A DNA stretch of 64,000 nt from contig SGZF01000002.1 in the NCBI GenBank assembly GCA_004213645.1, positions 1 to 64,000 on the forward strand, written 5' to 3'. The first letter of the stretch is position 1; the number at the start of each line of letters is the position of its first letter. The position numbers were made by a program, and so were the translations under genes. This stretch comes from Flavobacteriales bacterium (lineage in GTDB: Bacteria; Bacteroidota; Bacteroidia; Flavobacteriales; Flavobacteriaceae). This document shows, one piece after another, positions 20,028 through 29,823 of the stretch. The notes under the pieces are model-generated. The model was not told where the DNA came from and ran no database searches. It worked only from the letters and a program-made list of their open reading frames with translations.

Positions 20028-21221
20028 TTAGAAGGCATTATGACCAGTAATTTCATTTCCAAGAATAAGTAAATGAATATCATGAGTACCTTCATAAGTA
20101 ATTACAGATTCAAGGTTCATCATATGCCTCATTATACTAAATTCTCCTGTTATTCCCATTCCACCTAAAATTTGTCTTGCTTCCCTTACTATTTTTGCAG
20201 CCATATCTACATTATTCCTTTTAGCTAGAGAAATTTGAGCAGAAGTTGCTTTGTCTTCATTTTTAAGTTTACCAAGTTTCCAAGATAATAGCTGAGCTTT
20301 TGTTATTTCAGTTAACATTTCAGCTAATTTTTTTTGTTGAAGTTGTTTAGCTGCAATTGGCTTGCCAAATTGAACTCTTTCTAATGAATATTTTAAAGCA
20401 GTATTATAACAGTCCATTGCTACTCCTATAGCTCCCCAAGAAATACCATATCTGGCTGAATCCAAACACATAAGTGGGGCACCTAGACCAGATTTACCTG
20501 GGAGAATATTTGTTTTAGGAACTCTAACATTATCAAAAATTAATTCACCTGTTGCAGATGCTCTTAATGACCATTTATTATGTGTTTCAGGAGTTGTGAA
20601 GCCACCCATCCCTCTTTCTACAATTAAGCCATGTATTCTTTTATTTTCATCTTTAGCCCAAACAACTGCAATATCAGCAAATGGAGAATTTGAAATCCAC
20701 ATTTTTGATCCATTTAGAATTACATCATCACCATCACTTTTAAAATTAGAAACCATTCCGCTAGGATTAGATCCATGATCCGGTTCAGTCAATCCAAAAC
20801 ACCCCATTATGTCTCCAGTGGCTAGTTTGGGAAGGAATCTTAATTTTTGTTCTTCACTACCAAATTTCCAAATTGGGTACATTACTAATGACGATTGGAC
20901 AGAAGCAGTAGATCTAATTCCACTATCTACTCTCTCAATTTCTTGCATCATTAGACCATAACTTATTTGATCTAATCCAGCGCCACCATATTTTTCTGGG
21001 ATATAAGGACCAAATGCTCCAACCTTTGCCAATTCTTTAATTAAATGTTTTGGAAATTCTCCCTTTTGAGCACAATCTTCAATAATAGGTGAAACTGATT
21101 TAGAAGCCCATTGCCTAGTTGATTCTCTAATTAACTTATGTTCATCCGAAAGAAGATCATCAATTTGATAGAAATCAGGTGAAGTAAAACTATAATCCAT
21201 ATTTTGGGACTTAAAACACAA
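20028..21221 (-). CDS. Acyl-CoA dehydrogenase (glutaryl-CoA dehydrogenase-like)
   Basis: IPEKYGGAGLDQISYGLMMQEIERVDSGIRS, CFGLTEPDHGSNPSGM, ARYGISWGAIGVAMDCYNTALKYSLERVQFGKPI, QILGGMGITGEFSIMRHMMNLESVITYEGTHDIHLLILGNEITG. Confidence 0.93.
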   Translation of the reverse strand: MCFKSQNMDYSFTSPDFYQIDDLLSDEHKLIRESTRQWASKSVSPIIEDCAQKGEFPKHLIKELAKVGAFGPYIPEKYGGAGLDQISYGLMMQEIERVDSGIRSTASVQSSLVMYPIWKFGSEEQKLRFLPKLATGDIMGCFGLTEPDHGSNPSGMVSNFKSDGDDVILNGSKMWISNSPFADIAVVWAKDENKRIHGLIVERGMGGFTTPETHNKWSLRASATGELIFDNVRVPKTNILPGKSGLGAPLMCLDSARYGISWGAIGVAMDCYNTALKYSLERVQFGKPIAAKQLQQKKLAEMLTEITKAQLLSWKLGKLKNEDKATSAQISLAKRNNVDMAAKIVREARQILGGMGITGEFSIMRHMMNLESVITYEGTHDIHLLILGNEITGHNAF

Positions 21222-21242
21222 AAATATGAATTATATATTCAA

Positions 21243-21758
21243 TTAAATAATTTCTGTTAATCCATCTGGAATATCAATGTAAATAATCTTTTGTTTTTTA
21301 TCAATTTTCTCGATTAGGTCTTCATGAATTGGAATCATTACTTTTTTTGAGTCCATTTTTACTTCAAATACTGGTTGTGGTAACTCAGTAATTATATTTT
21401 CAATTACCCCAATTTTTTTGGATTCTTTAAAGACACTAAAGTTGATTAAATAATCATAAAAAAAACCTTTTTTATCAATAGATTCTAGATGATTAGAATC
21501 AATAAAAACATTTTTTTGAATAATTTCATTGGCTTCTTTTTCAGAACTTATCTCAATAAATTTTATTATTAAAAGATTATTTGAGAATGACTTAATCTCC
21601 TCAATCATAAATGGAACTAGACAATTATCTATATCAATAAACAAGTTTATAAGCTTTGGAAGTGTATCAAGATTAAATGATAAAATATTTATTTTAATAA
21701 ATCCTTTAAAACCATGTTTTGAAACTACAGTTCCAATTCTTACATGATTTTTATTCAT
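21243..21758 (-). CDS. rimM: 16S rRNA processing protein RimM
   Basis: RIGTVVSKHGFKGFIKI N-terminus, C-terminal PRC-barrel-like EVKMDSKKVMIPIHEDLIEKID; adjacent to rpsP. Confidence 0.9.
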   Translation of the reverse strand: MNKNHVRIGTVVSKHGFKGFIKINILSFNLDTLPKLINLFIDIDNCLVPFMIEEIKSFSNNLLIIKFIEISSEKEANEIIQKNVFIDSNHLESIDKKGFFYDYLINFSVFKESKKIGVIENIITELPQPVFEVKMDSKKVMIPIHEDLIEKIDKKQKIIYIDIPDGLTEII

Positions 21759-21778
21759 AAATATTATTATTTATCCTC

Positions 21779-22399
21779 TTATGAATTGTCTTCATCAGCA
21801 GGAGCTTCATCAGCAGGAGCTTCATCAGCAGGAGCTTCATCAGCAGGAGCTTCTTCAGCAGGAGCTTCATCAGCAGGAGCCTCTTCAGCAGGAGCCTCAT
21901 CAGCAGCAGGAGCTTCATCATCAGCAGCCTCTTCAGCTTTAGCTTGATCCTTGGCTTTAGTTTCTTCTAATTTTTTCTTTCTGTATTCTTCCTCTCTAAG
22001 TCTGGCTTCTTTTTTGTTAGATTCAAGCGAAGCATTCATATCTTCAATTTTTTTCTCAATTTTAGAGCTCTTTTCTTTCATCCATTTATCAAATCTTTTC
22101 TTTGCCTCAGCTTCAGTAAAAGCTCCTTTTTTAACTCCACCATCTAAGTGTTTTTTTAGTAATACTCCGGTATATGATAAAATTGTTTTAGCTGTGTTTG
22201 TAGGTTGAGCACCCTTTTCAAGCCAACTTAATGCAGAATCAAAATTTAAATCTATTGCTGCTGGTTTCTGATTTGGATCATAAGTACCTATTTTTTCTAA
22301 ATATTTACCATCTCTTTTTGATCTTGAATCTGCTGCAACAATCCAATAAAAAGGTTTACCTTTTTTTCCATGTCTTTGAAGTCTTATTTTTACTGCCAT
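21779..22399 (-). CDS. rpsP: 30S ribosomal protein S16 with long Ala/Glu/Asp/Pro repetitive tail
   Basis: [44 protein letters not shown], then coiled-coil and ([10 protein letters not shown])n tail. Confidence 0.95.
   Translation of the reverse strand: MAVKIRLQRHGKKGKPFYWIVAADSRSKRDGKYLEKIGTYDPNQKPAAIDLNFDSALSWLEKGAQPTNTAKTILSYTGVLLKKHLDGGVKKGAFTEAEAKKRFDKWMKEKSSKIEKKIEDMNASLESNKKEARLREEEYRKKKLEETKAKDQAKAEEAADDEAPAADEAPAEEAPADEAPAEEAPADEAPADEAPADEAPADEDNS
21792..21927. repeat. 15-bp coding tandem repeat (tcagcaggagcttca) in rpsP tail
   Basis: Near-identical 15-nt units visible across 21792-21927. Confidence 0.9.
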
Positions 22400-22538
22400 A
22401 ACTTTAATATTTTAGGTACTCGACCTAGGTTACTAATTTTAGAAAGCAAATTTAACAAAATATATCATAACAGATACCCTTTAAGTTAAACTTGATTTAA
22501 ATAATCACTATATATTTTTATTTAGATGTGTATTTGAC

Positions 22539-22546
22539 TAATTTTG
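22539..22546 (+). promoter_or_regulatory. Candidate -7 promoter box upstream of clpP
   Basis: TAATTTTG matches TAnnTTTG, 18 nt before clpP ATG. Confidence 0.35.
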
Positions 22547-22563
22547 ATTATAAAATTTAAAAG

Positions 22564-23220
22564 ATGGATTATTCAAAAGAATTTAAGGATTATGCTACGA
22601 AACATCATGGAGTTAGCTCCACTTATTATGACAAAATTATTAGTAGTATGACTCCATATATTATCGAGGAGAGGCAATTAAATGTTGCTCAGATGGATGT
22701 TTTTTCAAGATTGATGATGGATCGTATTATGTTTCTTGGAACAGCAATAACTGATAGTGTTGCAAACGTTATACAAGCACAATTACTTTTTCTACAAAGT
22801 ACTGATTCATCTAGGGATATTCAAATGTATATAAACTCCCCAGGAGGAGGAGTATACGCAGGACTAGGTATATATGATACTATGCAGTATATAAAGCCAG
22901 ATGTTGCAACTATATGTACAGGTTGTGCTGCTTCTATGGCTGCTGTTCTTTTATGTGCAGGAAAAAAAGGTAAAAGGTCTGCGCTAAAACATTCAAGGGT
23001 CATGATACATCAGCCTTTGGGTGGAGCCTCAGGTCAAGCAACAGATATTGAAATTACAGCAAGAGAAATTTTGAAGCTAAAAGATGAGTTGTATAAAATT
23101 ATATCAAAACACTCTGGTCAAACATTTAAAAAAGTTAATGCTGATAGTGATAGAGACTATTGGATGAAATCAGAAGAAGCTTTAAAATATGGAATGATTG
23201 ATGAGGTCTTAAATAAATAG
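22564..23220 (+). CDS. clpP: ATP-dependent Clp protease proteolytic subunit
   Basis: [65 protein letters not shown]. Confidence 0.97.
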   Translation: MDYSKEFKDYATKHHGVSSTYYDKIISSMTPYIIEERQLNVAQMDVFSRLMMDRIMFLGTAITDSVANVIQAQLLFLQSTDSSRDIQMYINSPGGGVYAGLGIYDTMQYIKPDVATICTGCAASMAAVLLCAGKKGKRSALKHSRVMIHQPLGGASGQATDIEITAREILKLKDELYKIISKHSGQTFKKVNADSDRDYWMKSEEALKYGMIDEVLNK

Positions 23221-23222
23221 GT

Positions 23223-24452
23223 ATGACTGAGGAAGAAATTCTATGTTCGTTTTGTGGAAGGACTAAGTCTCAAACTAAACTTCTTATTGCAGGCTTAGAT
23301 GCTCATATTTGTGATATATGTATTACTCAAGCAGATATAATTCTTAAAGATGATGATACAGCTAAAGAATCAGATGAATTTTCTGTTGATTTAAAACCAC
23401 CAAAAGAAATTAAGAATTTCCTTGACCTACATGTTATTGGCCAAGAACAAGCAAAGAAAACTCTCTCAGTTGCTGTATACAATCATTATAAAAGAATAAA
23501 TCAAAAGCAGATACTAGATGATATTGAAATTCAAAAAAGTAACCTTTTACTAGTAGGCCCTACTGGGACTGGAAAAACCCTTTTAGCTCAAACAATATCA
23601 AAGTTTTTAAATGTACCCATTGCCATTGTTGATGCCACAGTTTTAACTGAAGCAGGTTATGTAGGAGAAGATGTTGAAAGTATTTTAAGCAAGCTTCTTC
23701 AAGCGGCTGATTTTGACGTTGATAAAACTGAAAATGGCATAGTTTTTATTGATGAAATTGACAAAATTGCTAGAAAAAGCGATAATCCATCGATAACAAG
23801 AGATGTCTCAGGTGAAGGTGTTCAACAGGCTCTCCTTAAATTACTTGAAGGAACTTCTGTCAATGTTCCACCAAAAGGAGGAAGAAAACATCCTGATCAA
23901 AAATTTATTGAAATTAATACTTCAAATATCTTATTTATTGCTGGCGGGGCATTTGATGGTATAGATAAAATAATTAAAACAAGACTTAATCTTCAATCAA
24001 TTGGATTTAAATCATCAGATAAAAAAGTTGTTAATGATAATGATGAAAATATATTAAAATTTATCAATCCGCATGATATTAGATCTTATGGATTAATTCC
24101 TGAAATAATTGGGAGAATGCCAGTAATGTGTCATTTAAATCCTTTGTCAAAAAATGCTTTGAGAGATATAATGACCTTACCTAAGAATGCTCTTATTAAA
24201 CAATACAATAAGTTATTTGAAATGGATGGAATTCATTTTTCAATTACTCCAGGAGCTATTGATTATATTGTTGATAAAGCATTTGAATTTAAAATTGGAG
24301 CTAGAGGATTAAGAACTTTATGTGAAACTATTTTAAATGATGCAATGTTCAATTTGCCCAACTCTGATATAAAAGAACTCAAGATAACAAAAGCTTACGC
24401 TGATCAAAGACTTCAACATATAGATATATCTCACCTTAAAGCAGTTTCTTAA
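23223..24452 (+). CDS. clpX: ATP-dependent Clp protease ATP-binding subunit ClpX
   Basis: [17 protein letters not shown] zinc finger, [36 protein letters not shown]. Confidence 0.97.
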   Translation: MTEEEILCSFCGRTKSQTKLLIAGLDAHICDICITQADIILKDDDTAKESDEFSVDLKPPKEIKNFLDLHVIGQEQAKKTLSVAVYNHYKRINQKQILDDIEIQKSNLLLVGPTGTGKTLLAQTISKFLNVPIAIVDATVLTEAGYVGEDVESILSKLLQAADFDVDKTENGIVFIDEIDKIARKSDNPSITRDVSGEGVQQALLKLLEGTSVNVPPKGGRKHPDQKFIEINTSNILFIAGGAFDGIDKIIKTRLNLQSIGFKSSDKKVVNDNDENILKFINPHDIRSYGLIPEIIGRMPVMCHLNPLSKNALRDIMTLPKNALIKQYNKLFEMDGIHFSITPGAIDYIVDKAFEFKIGARGLRTLCETILNDAMFNLPNSDIKELKITKAYADQRLQHIDISHLKAVS

Positions 24453-25951
24453 TTCATTTTAATTAGTTCATCAATATATTCTCTAGAATTAGAGAGTCTG
24501 GGTATCTTATTTTGTCCTCCAAGCTTATTTTTTGAAGCAAGCCAATCGTAAAAAAGATTTTTTCTTGCGATAATAATATTTGGAATTTGTAGGGTTGAGT
24601 TTTTATGTCTTTTTGCCTCATAATCTGAATTTAGACTTTGCAGATTTAAATCTAATATTTCAATAAACTTGTCAATGTCTTGAGGTTCTTTTTTAAATTC
24701 AATTAACCACTCATGCGCACCTTTTGTTTTACTTCCCATGTATATTGGTCCAACGGTGTAGTCTGATATTTCAGCTTTTGTTAGATCAGCAGTCACAGAT
24801 AAAGCTTTTTCAGCATTTTCAATTACAAGTTCTTCACCAAAAACATTAATGAAATGTTTGGTTCTTCCTGTCACCTTAAGTCTAAGAGGATTTAAACATG
24901 TGAATTTTATTGTATCACCGATTTTATATCTCCACAGGCCAGAGTTTGTTGTGATAATCATTGCATAATTTACATTAAGTTTTACGTCAGCTATTGAAAC
25001 TATTTCTTGTTCAGACCCATTTGTTGGTATAAATTCATAAAAAATACCATAGTCAAGCATAAGTAGTAATTCATCAGAATTATTCTGATCTTGAATAGCA
25101 AAAAATCCCTCTGATGCATTATATATTTCAAAATATTTAAAGTCTTTCGAAGGAAATAAATTTCTATAAAGCGATTTATATGGTTCAAAACTTACACCAC
25201 CATGAAAATATACTTCCGCATTATTCCATATTTCAAGGATATTGTCCTTGCCTGTTTTTTCAATTACTTTTTGGAATAACGAAAGCATCCATGATGGAAC
25301 TCCAGCAAAACTGGTAACTCTTTCATTAATTGATTCATTAATAATAGCTTGAACTTTATCTTCCCATTCAGGAATAAGTGAAACTTTTGAACTAGGGGTG
25401 CTACTTAATTCTGCCCAAAAAGGTAGGTTATCAATTATAATTGCTGATAAATCTCCATAGTAGCTACTATTATTCTCATAAATATCTCTTGACCCACCAA
25501 GTCTTAAACATTTACCTGCAAGTAATTGTGAATTTATATTATTATTAAAATATAGAGAGAGCATATCTTTTCCAGCTTTGTAATGACAATCATCTAAAGA
25601 TTCAAAACTAATAGGAATAAATTTGCTCTTTGCATTTGTAGTTCCACTTGATTTTGCAAACCATTTTACTGATGTGCGCCAAAAAATATTTTGTTCCCCT
25701 TTTCTATTTCTTTCAATATCATCGTATATATCTTCATATGCAACTATGGGAACTCTCTCTTTGAAATCATTATAATGTCTAATTGTCTTAAAATCAAACT
25801 TTTTTCCAATTTCAGTATCTACTGAATAAACAATCAATTTTCTTAACACTTCTTGTTGAACTTCAATAGGATAATCTTTAAATAATTCAATTTGACTTAT
25901 TCTTCTTTTTAAAAAAAAAGATGCGACTGAATTAAAAATTGGAATTGGCAT
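24449..25951 (-). CDS. GH3 auxin-responsive promoter family protein (acyl-adenylate/amino-acid conjugase fold)
   Basis: [87 protein letters not shown]. Confidence 0.88.
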   Translation of the reverse strand: MPIPIFNSVASFFLKRRISQIELFKDYPIEVQQEVLRKLIVYSVDTEIGKKFDFKTIRHYNDFKERVPIVAYEDIYDDIERNRKGEQNIFWRTSVKWFAKSSGTTNAKSKFIPISFESLDDCHYKAGKDMLSLYFNNNINSQLLAGKCLRLGGSRDIYENNSSYYGDLSAIIIDNLPFWAELSSTPSSKVSLIPEWEDKVQAIINESINERVTSFAGVPSWMLSLFQKVIEKTGKDNILEIWNNAEVYFHGGVSFEPYKSLYRNLFPSKDFKYFEIYNASEGFFAIQDQNNSDELLLMLDYGIFYEFIPTNGSEQEIVSIADVKLNVNYAMIITTNSGLWRYKIGDTIKFTCLNPLRLKVTGRTKHFINVFGEELVIENAEKALSVTADLTKAEISDYTVGPIYMGSKTKGAHEWLIEFKKEPQDIDKFIEILDLNLQSLNSDYEAKRHKNSTLQIPNIIIARKNLFYDWLASKNKLGGQNKIPRLSNSREYIDELIKMN

Positions 25952-25992
25952 GGAATGTATATATTTAACATAAAAATAGTAAACATTAAATT

Positions 25993-26787
25993 ATGTTTTC
26001 AGGAGTATTAAAAAAAATGATATCTATATATGATAATCCTGTTAGATACATCCTTGACTTTGAAAATGATTTTTTACTAATAAATCAATTAGTTGGAAAA
26101 AATCTATCAATTCATAAAATAGGATACAGTTGTTTGTCTTGTTCTGAAAACATAGAAATTTTTGCAAATGGATTTTGTAAAAAATGTTTTTTTGAATCCC
26201 CTATGTCAGGGGATTGGATTATGAAGCCTGAATTAAGTAAAGCGCATTTAGGTGTTGAAGACAGAAATATTGATTATGAAAAGAAAATTCAATTACAGAG
26301 TCATATTGTTTATCTGTCTAAGACTAGTGGAATAAAAGTAGGTGTAACAAGATCTAATAATATGACTTCTAGATGGATTGATCAAGGAGCCGTCGAAGCG
26401 ATTCAATTAATAGAGGTGCCTAATAGATATCTTGCTGGGGTTGCAGAAGTAAAACTCAAAGATAAGTTTTCCGATAAAACAAACTGGCGTAAAATGTTAA
26501 CTAGTAATATTGATGAGTCAGATATTATTTCCGATAAAAAAATTGCATTTGAAGCTTTAGGTTCTGATTTTGAAAAATATTTTAAAATCAACAGTCAGTT
26601 GAAAAAATTTAATTATCAAATTCAGCAGCCTGTTGAAAGTGTTAAGTCTGTAAGTTTAAAAAAGTCCAATGATGTTGAGGGAAAATTAATTGGAGTCAAA
26701 GGTCAGTATTTAATTTTTGAAGACTCAAGTGTTTTTAATGTTAGATCAAATGAAGGTTTTCTTGTAGAAATTTCAATTTCTAATTGA
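25993..26787 (+). CDS. DUF2797 family protein
   Basis: Cys motifs CLSCSENIEIFANGFCKKCFFESP; HLGVEDRN, HIVYLSKTSGIKVGVTRSNNMTSRWIDQGAVEAI. Confidence 0.75.
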   Translation: MFSGVLKKMISIYDNPVRYILDFENDFLLINQLVGKNLSIHKIGYSCLSCSENIEIFANGFCKKCFFESPMSGDWIMKPELSKAHLGVEDRNIDYEKKIQLQSHIVYLSKTSGIKVGVTRSNNMTSRWIDQGAVEAIQLIEVPNRYLAGVAEVKLKDKFSDKTNWRKMLTSNIDESDIISDKKIAFEALGSDFEKYFKINSQLKKFNYQIQQPVESVKSVSLKKSNDVEGKLIGVKGQYLIFEDSSVFNVRSNEGFLVEISISN

Positions 26788-27469
26788 ATAACTGATTCAC
26801 TTCTTCATCATTTAAGTCTCTGTATTCTCCAATTTCTATATCAAGGTGAATTTTCATAATTCTTATCCTTTTTAATTTAATAACCCTATAGCCAAGAACT
26901 TCACACATTCTTCTGATCTGTCTATTCATACCTTGAGTTAATACAATTTTGAAACGATTCTCATGAATCTTCTTGACATAACATCGTTTTGTCATTTTTC
27001 CCATAATCCTGACTCCTCTTCTCATTTTTTCAATAAACTCACTAGAGATTTTTTTATCAACAGTCACAACATACTCTTTCTCCTTTTTATTTTCTGCTCT
27101 AAGAACATTATTTACAATATCCCCATCATTTGTAAGTAAAATAAGGCCTTCACTTTGCTTATCTATTCTACCAATTGTAAATAGTCTTTCTTTATGATTA
27201 ATAAAGTCAATAATATTATCTTTTATTTTGTGACTTCCAGTACATTCAATTCCAACAGGCTTATTAAATGCTATATATACTCTCTTTTTATCTTTATATT
27301 GAATTATTTCACTGTCAACTGAGATTTCATCTTCAATATTTACTTTAGAGCCAAGAACAGCTGGACTACCATTTATATATACACGACCATCAGAAATATA
27401 TTCATCAGCTTTTCTTCTTGAACAAAATCCAACTTCACTTAAATATTTATTTATTCTCTTTTTATTCAA
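26780..27469 (-). CDS. RNA pseudouridine synthase, S4-domain type (RluF/RluB/RsuA family)
   Basis: INKYLSEVGFCSRRKADEYISDGRVYING S4 domain; FNKPVGIECTG, IGRIDKQSEGLILLTNDGDI, QGMNRQIRRMCEVLGYRVIKLKRIRI. Confidence 0.92.
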   Translation of the reverse strand: MNKKRINKYLSEVGFCSRRKADEYISDGRVYINGSPAVLGSKVNIEDEISVDSEIIQYKDKKRVYIAFNKPVGIECTGSHKIKDNIIDFINHKERLFTIGRIDKQSEGLILLTNDGDIVNNVLRAENKKEKEYVVTVDKKISSEFIEKMRRGVRIMGKMTKRCYVKKIHENRFKIVLTQGMNRQIRRMCEVLGYRVIKLKRIRIMKIHLDIEIGEYRDLNDEEVNQLFN

Positions 27470-28174
27470 TTAAGTTAACTTTATTTCCTCTCCTACTTTT
27501 AGATTGAATTTTTTTCTAAATATCCAGACACATAAGTATAAAAGAGGTGTATCTAGAATTGCAACCATTACCTTAAATAAAAAACCTGATACAATTAATA
27601 CTAAAAATTTATCTTGTGGAAGTATCCCAAAAACTATTAAAAGTGATACTATAGTGAAAGTATCTATAAATTGAGAGGTAAAAGTTGAAAAATTATTTCT
27701 TAACCAAAGATGCTTCCCCTTTGTTAATCTTTTCCAGAAATGATAAATTCTAATATCTACAAATTGGGCAAATAAATATGTTAGCATTGATGCTAATACT
27801 GCTAAAGGGGCATTTAGAAAAACACTATTAAAAGTAGCATCATCAATAGGAGAACCCTCTATAGCGGGCACTTGACTTGAAATAAATATTAATCCAATTG
27901 AAAAAATTGATGCAAATATCCCTGTTATTACTACTTGATCTGCTTTCTTTTGTCCATAAATTTCAGATATTAAATCAGTAATCAAAAAAGTCAAAGGATA
28001 GGGAAGTATACCCACTGATAACTCAAAAAGTTTTACTCCCATTAAATTAATATCAAAAGGATACCAATAAAATATTTTAGTAAATATTAAATTTGATGCT
28101 ACAAGAGATGTAATAAATAATCCAGCTAGTATTAAATAGATTTTATTAGCTAGTGAAATTTGATTAGGTTTCAT
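27470..28174 (-). CDS. Queuosine precursor transporter, VUT/YhhQ family (copy 1)
   Basis: SNLIFTKIF, LTFLITDLISEIYGQKKADQVV, LAQFVDIRIYHFWKRLTKGKHLWLRNNFSTFTSQFIDTFTI. Confidence 0.87.
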   Translation of the reverse strand: MKPNQISLANKIYLILAGLFITSLVASNLIFTKIFYWYPFDINLMGVKLFELSVGILPYPLTFLITDLISEIYGQKKADQVVITGIFASIFSIGLIFISSQVPAIEGSPIDDATFNSVFLNAPLAVLASMLTYLFAQFVDIRIYHFWKRLTKGKHLWLRNNFSTFTSQFIDTFTIVSLLIVFGILPQDKFLVLIVSGFLFKVMVAILDTPLLYLCVWIFRKKFNLKVGEEIKLT

Positions 28175-28188
28175 AATATTTTAAATTT

Positions 28189-28683
28189 ATGAGTCAGATT
28201 TATTTATCAATAGGCAGTAACAAAGGTAATCGATATTCTTATATAAAAGAATCATTGGAAATGATAAGAAAAGACGTTGGGGATATTGAACTAATATCAA
28301 AAATATATGAGACCAAAGCTTGGGGATTTGAATCAGATGATTTTTTAAATCTATGTATACTAGTTAGATCAAAACTATCTCCAGATGAACTTTTGATAAA
28401 TTTGAAATATATTGAAAATAAGATTGGACGTAAGTTTTACTCACACAAAATAAAAGCTAGAGAAATTGATATTGACATTTTATTTTACTCAACTAAAATT
28501 ATAAATAAAAAAGGATTGATAATTCCCCATCCTAGATTAGAGATTAGAAACTTTGTTTTAGTTCCATTAAATGACATAGCAAGTAGCTTTAATCATCCGA
28601 TTTTAAATAAATCTATTAAACAGTTATTAGAAGTTTCAACTGATAATGATTTACCTAAGAAGACATTATTGAATCTTTCTTAA
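28189..28683 (+). CDS. folK: 2-amino-4-hydroxy-6-hydroxymethyldihydropteridine diphosphokinase
   Basis: YLSIGSNKGNRYSYIKESLEMI, ENKIGR, REIDIDILFYSTKIINKKGLIIPHPRLEIRNFVLVPLNDIA. Confidence 0.93.
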   Translation: MSQIYLSIGSNKGNRYSYIKESLEMIRKDVGDIELISKIYETKAWGFESDDFLNLCILVRSKLSPDELLINLKYIENKIGRKFYSHKIKAREIDIDILFYSTKIINKKGLIIPHPRLEIRNFVLVPLNDIASSFNHPILNKSIKQLLEVSTDNDLPKKTLLNLS

Positions 28684-29247
28684 ACCCCATTTTTGCAGAG
28701 AGGATATATTATTAGTACAATTTTCAAGGCTTAAATTCCTGATTTTATGGATAGGGTTTCCACCTCCACCTTCTCTTGAGTTCTCAGAGACTGTTAGGCA
28801 TAAATTAGGATCACTATTTAGAGATATTTTCCCATTTGTGTTTAAAGAGAATTTTTGGTTTTCATTTTTGTCACAAGTCTTTAGTTGAATCATTGATGAA
28901 CTTTCAGGATTTTCTACTTCCATACATACATCAAAAAAGGGCATATAAAATTCATTTTCTTGAATTCTACTTTGATCAAATTTTTGATCAACTGATATTT
29001 CACCTTGATAAGAGTAGCAAGTATGAGCTTGAAGTCCATTTTCAGGATTAGCATTAGATTTAGAACCCTTAATATCTATACAATAACCTCTGTTATCATC
29101 AAGATTTTCAAGTAAGTAGATTTCATAATTCTCATAAGATATTTCATCTAATACAATTGATAATTCTTCTTGACTTATGTTAATTTCTTCTTGAGATTTT
29201 TTTGAACAAGAAATAAATACAAGAAAAAGGATAATTGTAAACCTCAT
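28666..29247 (-). CDS. Putative lipoprotein with ricin-type beta-trefoil (R-type lectin-like) domain
   Basis: Lipobox-like FLVFISCSKK; three internal repeats CIDIKG..LQAHTC..DQKFD / CMEVEN..IQLKTC..NQKFSL / CLTVSE..LSLENC..LQKWGL. Confidence 0.7.
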   Translation of the reverse strand: MRFTIILFLVFISCSKKSQEEINISQEELSIVLDEISYENYEIYLLENLDDNRGYCIDIKGSKSNANPENGLQAHTCYSYQGEISVDQKFDQSRIQENEFYMPFFDVCMEVENPESSSMIQLKTCDKNENQKFSLNTNGKISLNSDPNLCLTVSENSREGGGGNPIHKIRNLSLENCTNNISSLQKWGLRKIQ

Positions 29248-29248
29248 A

Positions 29249-29779
29249 TTAAATCTCTGTTTTTAGAAAAAAGTCCCAAAGAACAATACCTGCAGCGACA
29301 GATACATTTAAGGAATGTTTTGTACCCACCTGAGGTATTTCAACAACTTGATCTGAAACGTTAATTATATCATCATCAACCCCATCTACTTCATTACCAA
29401 ATATAAATGCATATTTAGAATCATTTTTTGGATTGAATTTTTCAATTTTTAGAGATTTATCAGCTTGTTCAATTGAAATAATTTTTACTCCTTTTTTCTT
29501 TAATTTTTCGATTGTATAGATTATATCATTAGAATATTCCCAATCAACCGAGTCTGATGAACCTAGAGCAGTTTTTTCCATTTTTGGATTATCGGGGGTA
29601 GCTGTATACCCTGAGATAATTATTTTTTCAATTAAGAATGAGTCAGATGTTCTAAAAATTGACCCAACATTATGGATACTTCTAATATTGTCAAGAATAA
29701 CTATTGCTGAAGTTTTTTTTGATTTTTTGAACTCACTAACTGACTTTCGGTTTAACTCAGTATTTTTTAATTTTCGCAT
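29249..29779 (-). CDS. TrmH/SpoU family RNA 2'-O-methyltransferase
   Basis: IVILDNIRSIHNVGSIFRTSDSF, FIFGNEVDGVDDDII, VEIPQVGTKHSLNVSVAAGIVLWDF. Confidence 0.93.
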   Translation of the reverse strand: MRKLKNTELNRKSVSEFKKSKKTSAIVILDNIRSIHNVGSIFRTSDSFLIEKIIISGYTATPDNPKMEKTALGSSDSVDWEYSNDIIYTIEKLKKKGVKIISIEQADKSLKIEKFNPKNDSKYAFIFGNEVDGVDDDIINVSDQVVEIPQVGTKHSLNVSVAAGIVLWDFFLKTEI

Positions 29780-29823
29780 TAGAGTAAAAATAAAAATATT
29801 TACATTAGCACAAATACAAATTT

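Noticed and set aside
21744-21947. ORF on + strand encoding [10 protein letters not shown] repeats
   Set aside because: It is the antisense reading of the rpsP tail repeat; 15-bp repeat periodicity keeps the frame open.
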